A DNA stretch of 15,651 nt, taken from positions 1 through 15,651 of the forward strand of contig NZ_JNJP01000081.1 of NCBI RefSeq assembly GCF_000701705.1, written 5' to 3'. This document shows, piece after piece, positions 7,123-13,078 of this stretch. The first letter of the stretch is position 1, and each line of letters starts with the position of its first letter. A model generated the notes under the pieces. It saw only the letters and a program-made list of their open reading frames with translations. It had not been told where the DNA came from and ran no database searches. The translations under genes and the position numbers were made by a program. The DNA is from Bilophila wadsworthia ATCC 49260 (GTDB taxonomy: Bacteria > Desulfobacterota > Desulfovibrionia > Desulfovibrionales > Desulfovibrionaceae).

Positions 7123-8286
7123 ATGGACACGCAAAGATTTTCACGCATCGCCAACGGCCTCAAGTCCGCTTCCATCAGCTCCGTCACCCAGACAGCGGAC
7201 GCCCTGCGCCGTGAGGGAAAGGAAGTGCTCGTGTTCAGCATTGGCCGCCCGGACTTTGACACGCCCGAGCACATCAAGGCCGCCGCCAACGACGCGCTGG
7301 CCAAGGGATTCGTCCACTATACGCACAACCGGGGCATCCTGCCCATGCGCGAGGCCGTGGCCGCCTACCTCAAGCGCCAGAACGGGCTGGACTACGATCC
7401 CAAGACCGAAATCATGATCACCGCCGGGGCGCAGGAAGCCCTCATGCTCTGCACTCATGCCCTGCTCGATCCCGGCGACGAGGTGCTGGTGCCCTCGCCG
7501 GGCTTCCTCCTCTACTATTCGAGCATCCCCATGCTCCATGCCGTACCCGTGCCCTACGTGCTCAAGGAACCCGACTACGACTGGGACGGCGCACCCGTCA
7601 GCGACCGGACCAAGCTCATGATCTTCAACAACCCCAACAACCCCACGGGCAAGGTCTTCTCCGCAGAAGAAATGCGCGACGCCGCCGACTTCGTGAAGAA
7701 GCACGATCTGCTCGCCATCAGCGACGAAGCCTATGACCGCCTTCTCTACGGCGACGCCAGGCACCGTTCGCTGGCCGCCGAGCCCGACATGCGCGAACGC
7801 ACCCTCCTCGTCGGCTCGCTATCCAAAACCTATTCCATGACCGGCTGGCGGCTCGGCTACGTGGCTGGCGCGCCGGAACTCATCGAGCGCCTGGCCCGCC
7901 TCCAGCAGAACTACATGCTCAGCGTGACCTCCTTCGCCCAATACGGCGGGGCCGAAGCCCTCAACGGCCCGCAGGAATGCGTGGAAACCATGCGCAGAGC
8001 CTTTGAGGAACGCCGCAAGGTCCTCATCGAAGGGCTGACCGGCGCGCCGAACATCCGTTTCAACAACCCAGAAGGCGCGTTCTACCTGTTCATCGACCAC
8101 CGCGACACAGGCCTCGACTCGGTGACGTTCTGCAAGCGCCTCCTTGAGGAGCAGCTTGTGGCCTGCGTGCCCGGCGACGACTTCGGCCCGTCCGGCGAAG
8201 GCCATATCCGCATTTCCTACGCCACCAGCACGGAAAACTGCGCCGAGGGCGCGCGCCGTATCCGCGCCTTCCTGAACAACCTCTAG
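7123..8286 (+). CDS. Class I/II PLP-dependent aminotransferase
   Basis: This 387-residue cytoplasmic fold-type I aminotransferase would swap an amino group between an amino acid and a 2-oxo acid. Seen in the sequence: GRPDFDTPEHI near the N-terminus (41-51), the cofactor motif NNPNNPTG (169-176), D201 and Y204 in SDEAYDRL, the Schiff-base lysine K235 in SLSKTYSMTGWRLGY, and the carboxylate-binding arginine R363 in HIRISYA. Length and motifs match the aspartate/aromatic aminotransferase subgroup Ib. AAAGGA (7111-7116) supports the start. It would supply or consume the 2-oxo acid used by the oxidoreductase at 13079-15574 and the two dehydrogenases. Amino acid specificity cannot be read from the sequence; an aromatic or branched substrate would fit that oxidoreductase. 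Confidence 0.93.
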   Translation: MDTQRFSRIANGLKSASISSVTQTADALRREGKEVLVFSIGRPDFDTPEHIKAAANDALAKGFVHYTHNRGILPMREAVAAYLKRQNGLDYDPKTEIMITAGAQEALMLCTHALLDPGDEVLVPSPGFLLYYSSIPMLHAVPVPYVLKEPDYDWDGAPVSDRTKLMIFNNPNNPTGKVFSAEEMRDAADFVKKHDLLAISDEAYDRLLYGDARHRSLAAEPDMRERTLLVGSLSKTYSMTGWRLGYVAGAPELIERLARLQQNYMLSVTSFAQYGGAEALNGPQECVETMRRAFEERRKVLIEGLTGAPNIRFNNPEGAFYLFIDHRDTGLDSVTFCKRLLEEQLVACVPGDDFGPSGEGHIRISYATSTENCAEGARRIRAFLNNL

Positions 8287-8304
8287 AAACAAGGAGCCAT
8301 TGCG

Positions 8305-9984
8305 ATGCAAACCCATCGTCATCAGGCGGACATATTGATCATCGGCGGCGGCGTGTGCGGCCTCAACGCGGCCCTCACCGCCCGGGAGCAGGGCCGATCC
8401 GTCATCGTCATGGACAAGGCCGTCATTGAGCGCAGCGGACACATCGCGGGCGGCATCGACCATTTCCTCGCCTATATGAACACCGGCGCGGAATGGGACA
8501 CCCGCGAAGCCTACCTCGAATTCACCGGCAAAAGCGCCCGGGGCGTGACCAACATCGACGTCGTGGATTCCGTGTACTGTCAGGAACTCCCCCACGCGCT
8601 CAAGCGTTTCGAAGAAATCAACTGCACCCTCCGCCAGCCCGACGGCACCTATTACCGCACCAAGTCCTACGGGCAGCCCGGCCCGTGGTGGATCAACTTC
8701 AACGGCAAGAGGATGAAGCCTCTCCTCGCCAAGGCCGCCCGCAAGGCCGGGTGCGCCGTGCTCGACCGCGTGGTCACCGCCGATCTGCTCACCAACGGCG
8801 GTACCGTCTGCGGCGCGGCGGGCTTCGATATCCGCACGGGCGATTTCCATATCATCCGCGCCGGGGCGGTCATCATCTCCACGGGCGGCACCAACCGCCT
8901 CTACAGCAACCCTTCCGGCATGAGCTTCAACACATGGATGTGCCCCGCCGACACCGGCGACGGCGAAGCCATGAGCCTGCGCGCGGGCGCGGAACTCGCC
9001 AACATCGAATTCCTGCGCATGACCGTGGTGCCCCGCAGCTTCAACGCCGCCGGGCTCAACGCCCTCTCCGGCATGGGGGCCGTGCTCATCAACGCCAAGG
9101 GTGAAGCCTTCATGGACCGTTACCACCCCCTCGGCATGAAGGGCCCCCGCTACAAGATGGTGCAGGGCGTGCTCAACGAAATGCGCGAAGGCCGCGGCCC
9201 CGTGTACATGGACTGCCGGGGCATCGCTCCCGAAGCCCAGAAGCATCTCATCGCCACCCTTTCCTGCGACAAGGATTCGTTCAAGGACTACTTCGAACAG
9301 CTCGGCATCGACCTTACCACCACCCCTATGGAGGTGGACACCTCCGAAGGTATGCAGGGCGGGCCCAACGAAGTCTGCGGCAGCGGCGTCAAGATCAACA
9401 AGGACTGCGGCACCAACGTGCCCGGCCTCTACGCGGGCGGCAACGGCGCCGACCAGTGCCGCAGCCTGCACATGGCCGTCACCAGCGGCATCCATGCCGG
9501 ACGCATGGCCGCGCACTACTGCGCCTCCCTCGCCTCCGCCCCCGAACCGGACGAAGCCCAGATCCAGCGTATCCACGAGCGCGTCTACGCGCCCCTCGAT
9601 CCCGAACGCTCCATCGGCTGGAAGGAATTCGAAATGACCCTCCAGCGCATCCTCACCGAAGGCGCGGGCCCCTGCCGCACCGAAAAGAAGCTGCTCCGCG
9701 CCAAGGAAAAGCTCGAACAGGTGCAGGCCGCCAGCGGGCTCGTCGGCGCGAAGGATCTCCACGATCTCCTCAGGCTCCACGAAGTCCACAACCTGCTCAC
9801 CATCGGACGCTGCACCGTGGACGCGGCCTTGTACCGGCAGGAAAGCCGGTTCGGGAACTGCCATTTCCGCGAGGACTTCCCTGAGCAGGACGACGAACGC
9901 TTCCTCGGACAGGTGGTCATTTCCGCCGAATCCGACGGCAGGCTCAAGCTCGAACTCCGCCGCACCGACAACCCGTATGCGTAA
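8305..9984 (+). CDS. FAD-dependent oxidoreductase resembling AprA / fumarate reductase flavoprotein
   Basis: This 559-residue flavoprotein of the succinate dehydrogenase/fumarate reductase superfamily is closest in style to adenylylsulfate reductase alpha subunits. The N-terminal FAD site ADILIIGGGVCGLNAA (8-23) includes GGGVCG (14-19). The ERSGHIAGGIDHF stretch (42-54) parallels the AprA flavin region, GLYAGGNGAD (374-383) is the second FAD contact, and ESRFGNCHFREDFP (513-526) matches the conserved C-terminal block. No signal peptide is visible, so it is cytoplasmic. AAGGAG (8291-8296) gives the start, 18 nt after the aminotransferase. The ferredoxin gene 105 nt downstream probably encodes its electron-transfer partner, as AprB does for AprA. 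No sulfate adenylyltransferase or other sulfate-reduction gene is nearby, so the substrate is more likely an organic acid. Substrate unknown. Confidence 0.85.
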   Translation: MQTHRHQADILIIGGGVCGLNAALTAREQGRSVIVMDKAVIERSGHIAGGIDHFLAYMNTGAEWDTREAYLEFTGKSARGVTNIDVVDSVYCQELPHALKRFEEINCTLRQPDGTYYRTKSYGQPGPWWINFNGKRMKPLLAKAARKAGCAVLDRVVTADLLTNGGTVCGAAGFDIRTGDFHIIRAGAVIISTGGTNRLYSNPSGMSFNTWMCPADTGDGEAMSLRAGAELANIEFLRMTVVPRSFNAAGLNALSGMGAVLINAKGEAFMDRYHPLGMKGPRYKMVQGVLNEMREGRGPVYMDCRGIAPEAQKHLIATLSCDKDSFKDYFEQLGIDLTTTPMEVDTSEGMQGGPNEVCGSGVKINKDCGTNVPGLYAGGNGADQCRSLHMAVTSGIHAGRMAAHYCASLASAPEPDEAQIQRIHERVYAPLDPERSIGWKEFEMTLQRILTEGAGPCRTEKKLLRAKEKLEQVQAASGLVGAKDLHDLLRLHEVHNLLTIGRCTVDAALYRQESRFGNCHFREDFPEQDDERFLGQVVISAESDGRLKLELRRTDNPYA

Positions 9985-9997
9985 CAGCAACGCGGAA

Positions 9998-10070
9998 GGC
10001 CGCCCCCCAGCGGCCCCGCTCCGCACAGTACGCCCCCCCCCATCGGGGCCAAACGCTCCGGCGACGGAGC
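9998..10070. repeat. Hairpins between flavoprotein and ferredoxin genes
   Basis: GGCCGC (9998-10003) pairs with GCGGCC (10010-10015). GCTCCG (10055-10060) pairs with CGGAGC (10065-10070) around a GCGA tetraloop, followed by CCTTTT and then the Shine-Dalgarno GGAGG (10079-10083). These may adjust the ratio of the two products or be transcript-processing sites. No promoter is seen. Confidence 0.4.
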
Positions 10071-10089
10071 CCTTTTCCGGAGGCCATCC

Positions 10090-10317
10090 ATGCCCGCCAT
10101 GATCGACACGAAGACCTGCACAGGCTGCGGAAGATGCGACCGCTCCTGCCCTCTGGACGTCATCTACTACAACAAGGACGAGAAAAAGGCGGAAATCCGC
10201 TATCCCGAAGAATGCTGGATGTGCGGTTCCTGCCGCCAGGAATGCCCGTCCGGGGCCATCACGCTGCGCTTCCCGCTGAACACGCTCTACAACGCCAGCA
10301 GCAACCCCTACATGTAA
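10090..10317 (+). CDS. 2[4Fe-4S] ferredoxin, AprB-like electron-transfer subunit
   Basis: This 75-residue iron-sulfur protein has two cluster motifs: C10, C13, C16, C20 (CTGCGRCDRSCP) and C42, C45, C48, C52 (CWMCGSCRQECP). The second half and the tail (TLRFPLNTLY) resemble the core of the AprB family, but the long C-terminal extension of true AprB is absent. It would pass electrons to or from the flavoprotein encoded just upstream. GGAGG (10079-10083) supports the ATG at 10090; a second ATG at 10099 is possible but worse placed. The next gene starts 10 nt after its stop, which indicates tight co-transcription. Confidence 0.92.
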   Translation: MPAMIDTKTCTGCGRCDRSCPLDVIYYNKDEKKAEIRYPEECWMCGSCRQECPSGAITLRFPLNTLYNASSNPYM

Positions 10318-10327
10318 GGAGCCGTCC

Positions 10328-11347
10328 ATGTTGTATATCGACGCCTTCAACCACATCCTGCCCAAGAAGTATCAGGCCGTCCTCGAACAAAAGGTGCCCA
10401 ACCGCGACATGAGTTCCAACCTGTCCCGGTACGCCGAAACGGTCCCCACACTGCTCGACCTCGACGCCCGTTTCCGGCTCATGGACAGCGTGGAAGGCTA
10501 CATGCAGGTGCTCACGCTGGCGGCCCCCACGGTGGAATCCGTCGCCTCGCCCGAAGTCGCCGTGGATCTGTGCCGCTTCGCCAACGATGAAATGGCGGAA
10601 CTGGTCGAAAAGTACCCCGACCGCTTCGCCGCCGCCATCGCCGCCCTGCCGCTCAACGATCTCGACGCCAGCCTTAAGGAAATCGACCGCGCCATCCGCG
10701 ATCTCCGCCTGCGGGGCATCCAGATGTACAGCGACGTAAACGGGATGCCGCTCGACGCCGAGGCCCTATACCCCATTTACGAAAAGATGGAACGTTACAA
10801 CCTGCCCATCCTTATCCATCCCAAGCGCTCGCCCGCCCTGCCCGACTATCCCGGCGAGGAAAATTCGCGCTACCGGGCGTGGACGAAGCTCGGCTGGCCC
10901 GTGGCCTCCTCAATGGCGATGTTCCGGCTGGTCTACGGCGGGGTCATGGAACGCTTCCCCAACCTCAAGATCGTCACCCACCACTGCGGCGGCGTCATCC
11001 CCTATCTTGCCGGGCGCATGGAGTGGAACGACGACTTCAACGAGATGCGCATGGGGCACAAGGACATCCTCTTCCCCCACAAGCCGCTCGAATACTTCCG
11101 CCGCATGTACTACGACACCGCCAACAACGGCTATCCCGCCGGGCTCCGCTGCGGCATGGATTTCGCGGGCATCGGCAAGCTCGTCTTCGCCACAGATCTC
11201 CCCTTCTGCAACCAGAAAGGCCTGCGCCTCATCCGCGACTCCATCGCCGCCGTGGACGCCCTCGATCTCGCTCCGGGGGATCGCCGCAAGGTTTTCCAGA
11301 GCAACGCCGTGGATCTCTTCCGGCTGCCGTTGAGCACGTTTGTGTGA
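10328..11347 (+). CDS. Amidohydrolase-2 family protein (ACMSD-like decarboxylase/hydrolase)
   Basis: This 339-residue TIM-barrel protein of the metal-dependent hydrolase family includes aminocarboxymuconate-semialdehyde decarboxylase (ACMSD) and related decarboxylases. ACMSD binds its metal with an N-terminal HxH pair, a later His and an Asp, and uses another His in catalysis. Here H9, H164 (ILIHPKR), H218 (IVTHHCGG) and D290 (FATDLPF) fit, but the first His of HxH is replaced by Phe7 in IDAFNHILP. The protein may bind metal differently or use none. The Shine-Dalgarno AAGGAG overlaps the ferredoxin stop, so it is coupled to the flavoprotein-ferredoxin unit and probably acts on the same compound. 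The reaction (decarboxylation, hydrolysis or hydration) cannot be decided. Confidence 0.85.
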   Translation: MLYIDAFNHILPKKYQAVLEQKVPNRDMSSNLSRYAETVPTLLDLDARFRLMDSVEGYMQVLTLAAPTVESVASPEVAVDLCRFANDEMAELVEKYPDRFAAAIAALPLNDLDASLKEIDRAIRDLRLRGIQMYSDVNGMPLDAEALYPIYEKMERYNLPILIHPKRSPALPDYPGEENSRYRAWTKLGWPVASSMAMFRLVYGGVMERFPNLKIVTHHCGGVIPYLAGRMEWNDDFNEMRMGHKDILFPHKPLEYFRRMYYDTANNGYPAGLRCGMDFAGIGKLVFATDLPFCNQKGLRLIRDSIAAVDALDLAPGDRRKVFQSNAVDLFRLPLSTFV

Positions 11348-11443
11348 CGGATGATGAGGAGACGCGACGTGCCGGGGAAGGGAAAACCCTCAGAAGAGCG
11401 GGGAACACCCGCACAGGTTATCCCTCCCCCCGACCGCCCCACC

Positions 11444-11489
11444 CTTCCCAAGACTTTCGATTGGTGGGGAGGCTGCGCGGAGGGAGCCC
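11444..11489 (+). repeat. Dispersed intergenic repeat, copy B
   Basis: This is the second copy of the 46-nt element at 23-68, with differences at only 4 positions. It lies in the 362-bp gap between the amidohydrolase and the second dehydrogenase. It is preceded by a 5-bp hairpin GCGGG/CCCGC (11398-11412) and followed by an imperfect CGGAC/GTCCG hairpin (11515-11537). No reading frame here looks genuine. Confidence 0.75.
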
Positions 11490-11592
11490 TTCCATGTGGG
11501 ACAGGAAAGCCCCACGGACAGGGCTTAACCCCGTCCGCAACGTAGCATCCAAGAACATTTTCAAACCGAACCTGTGCCCTCCCACACCCCAA

Positions 11593-11625
11593 CCCGGCGG
11601 CCTGCTTCCCCCTATGGCCGCCGGG
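11593..11625. repeat. 10-bp perfect hairpin
   Basis: CCCGGCGGCC (11593-11602) pairs with GGCCGCCGGG (11616-11625) over a 13-nt loop. It abuts the terminator-like hairpin that starts at 11625, so the two compete for one base and probably stack. Confidence 0.5.
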
Positions 11626-11671
11626 GGCTTCTCCCGCGCCCCGGCTCAGGGAGCGCGCGAGAAGCCCTTTT
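11625..11671 (+). terminator. Terminator-like hairpin before the second dehydrogenase
   Basis: GGGCTTCTC (11625-11633) pairs with GAGAAGCCC (11659-11667), and CGCGC (11635-11639) with GCGCG (11653-11657). This makes a 14-bp stem with one C-C mismatch, followed directly by TTTT (11668-11671). That is an intrinsic-terminator layout, but the next gene starts only 38 nt later, leaving no room for a normal promoter in between. It may be an attenuator: TTTTCCC (11668-11674) can also pair with GGGAAAA (11692-11698), next to the ribosome site. Confidence 0.55.
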
Positions 11672-11709
11672 CCCCAACGTCTTCCATAAACGGGAAAAAG
11701 GAACGCCCG

Positions 11710-12678
11710 ATGAAGAAGCATACCATTTGCCTAGAAGCCCGCCCCTTCGCGGCCTTTTCCGACGAACAACTCAACCGTCTGACCGCCCGCCCGGATGTGG
11801 AGGTTCTGGACTGCCGGGGCGGCGCTGTGGACGATCCCGCCTTCATGGGCCGCCTCCAGAGCGCGGACATCGTGATTTCCGGGAACGATCTCCATCTCAA
11901 CGCCGCTCTGCTCGACGCCCTGCCCAACCTCCGCTGCGTCGCCAAGCTCGGAGCGGGCCTCGACATGATCGACATACCCGCCGCCGTCGCCCGGGACATC
12001 ATCGTCTGCAACACGCCCGGGGCCAACGACGTGGCGGTCGCGGAGCACACCTTCGCCCTGCTGCTCGGCCTGCTCCGACAAGTCCCGCGCTGCGATGCCG
12101 GGATGCGCGGCGGCAAATGGGAACAAGGCGCCATCCTCGGGCGCGAAGTGCAGGGGCGCACATTCGGCATTGTGGGCATGGGGGCCATCGGGCGCTGCGT
12201 GGCGTCCATCGCCCAAGGTTTCGGAGGCCGCGTCACTGGTTTCGACCCCTACTGGCCGGAAGCCTTCGCCGCCGAACGGAATATCGAACGCCGTGATCTC
12301 GACACGCTGCTCCGCGAATCGGATTTCGTCTGTATCCACTGCCCCCTCACCCCGCAGACCGAAAACCTTATCGGTACCCGCGAACTCGGGCTCATGAAGC
12401 CCTCCTCCGTGCTCGTCAACATGGCACGGGGCGGCATCGTTGATGAAAGCGCCCTCTATGACGCCCTCACCGCCCGCCACATCAGCGGGGCCGTACTCGA
12501 CGCCTTTTCGCAGGAGCCGCCCTCATCCATGCCCTTCGCCGCCCTGCCGAATGTGCTCCTTTCGCCGCATGTCGGCGCGTTCACCGAAGAAGCCCTCGAA
12601 AAGATGAGCCGCATCGCCGTGGATCAAGTTTTCCAGTTCCTCGACGGCGAGCGCCCAATGCACATGAACGTGAGATAG
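11710..12678 (+). CDS. D-2-hydroxyacid dehydrogenase, phosphoglycerate-dehydrogenase-like
   Basis: This 322-residue second member of the D-2-hydroxyacid dehydrogenase family is predicted to use NAD(H) on a 2-oxo/2-hydroxy acid pair. GMGAIG (156-161) is the nucleotide loop and D179 (in GFDPYWP) the ribose-binding acidic residue. R240 (NMARGG), E269 (SQEP) and H287 (SPHVGAF) form the catalytic set. The reading frame runs far upstream without a stop, but the start at 11710 is supported by AAGGA (11698-11702) and by where family similarity begins. It shares motifs with the dehydrogenase at 4516-5514, yet the N-terminal domains differ strongly, so it is not a recent duplicate. It is preceded by a terminator-like hairpin and followed by another, so it may be expressed separately. 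Confidence 0.92.
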   Translation: MKKHTICLEARPFAAFSDEQLNRLTARPDVEVLDCRGGAVDDPAFMGRLQSADIVISGNDLHLNAALLDALPNLRCVAKLGAGLDMIDIPAAVARDIIVCNTPGANDVAVAEHTFALLLGLLRQVPRCDAGMRGGKWEQGAILGREVQGRTFGIVGMGAIGRCVASIAQGFGGRVTGFDPYWPEAFAAERNIERRDLDTLLRESDFVCIHCPLTPQTENLIGTRELGLMKPSSVLVNMARGGIVDESALYDALTARHISGAVLDAFSQEPPSSMPFAALPNVLLSPHVGAFTEEALEKMSRIAVDQVFQFLDGERPMHMNVR

Positions 12679-12695
12679 AGGATAGGAGGCGAAAA

Positions 12696-12738
12696 TTGGA
12701 GGGGGGAGGCCGCCATCCGGTCGTCTTCCCCCCTCCAA
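12696..12738. terminator. 12-bp perfect stem after the second dehydrogenase
   Basis: TTGGAGGGGGGA (12696-12707) pairs perfectly with TCCCCCCTCCAA (12727-12738), enclosing 19 nt, and begins 17 nt after the stop codon. A/T bases at its base give a weak terminator character, but no long T-tract follows. It probably marks the 3' end of the dehydrogenase transcript. Confidence 0.55.
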
Positions 12739-12754
12739 ACTCCCCCTCTCCCCC

Positions 12755-12768
12755 TCCCAAGACTTTCG
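12755..12768 (+). repeat. Partial copy of the dispersed repeat
   Basis: TCCCAAGACTTTCG is identical to positions 25-38 of copy A; the similarity stops after this 14-mer. The remaining sequence to 12946 holds no gene, and I find no convincing promoter for the oxidoreductase, although its A/T-richer part (about 12775-12830) is the likeliest place. Confidence 0.55.
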
Positions 12769-12946
12769 GCCTTATCGAATCCCTGTTCACAGGTTTACTT
12801 GTAGACAGAGAACGATAAAGGTAATGGCAAAAGGCAAGACGTCGACAATGTGCCTGACGCAAGACGATGCGACACCAGCGCATTCCGCCTTTCTCCAAGG
12901 AACAATTGAAAAATATCCCAAAAGAGAAACTCCTGACGCCGACGGA

Positions 12947-13037
12947 GCCGTTTCACCGTAGTGAAACGGCACTGCCGGGGTCCGGGGGGCGGCTCGCCCC
13001 CCGGGCAGGGGGTCAAGGGGGGCTGCCGCCCCCCTTG
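12947..13037. repeat. Three consecutive perfect hairpins upstream of the oxidoreductase
   Basis: GCCGTTTCAC/GTGAAACGGC (12947-12956 with 12961-12970, loop 4), CCGGGGGGC/GCCCCCCGG (12982-12990 with 12996-13004, loop 5) and CAAGGGGGGC/GCCCCCCTTG (13014-13023 with 13028-13037, loop 4) follow each other within 91 nt. The last ends 41 nt before the start codon. The first shares the core TGAAACGG/CCGTTTCA with the hairpin at 4470-4489. They could be a structured leader or palindromic repeats. Confidence 0.6.
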
Positions 13038-13078
13038 CCGCCGGAGGCATCCCTCCCAACCTTCCAAAGGAAAACGCC

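Noticed and set aside
8305..10317. True dissimilatory adenylylsulfate reductase (aprAB)
   Set aside because: The ferredoxin is only 75 residues, the order is flavoprotein first, and no sulfate-activation or membrane partner genes are adjacent. Resemblance is kept but the gene symbols are not used.
7819..10365. Very long minus-strand open frame (848 codons) opposite the aminotransferase, flavoprotein and ferredoxin
   Set aside because: It is antisense to three well-supported genes with intact motifs. Long antisense frames are expected from high GC at third codon positions, and the translation shows no recognisable domain.
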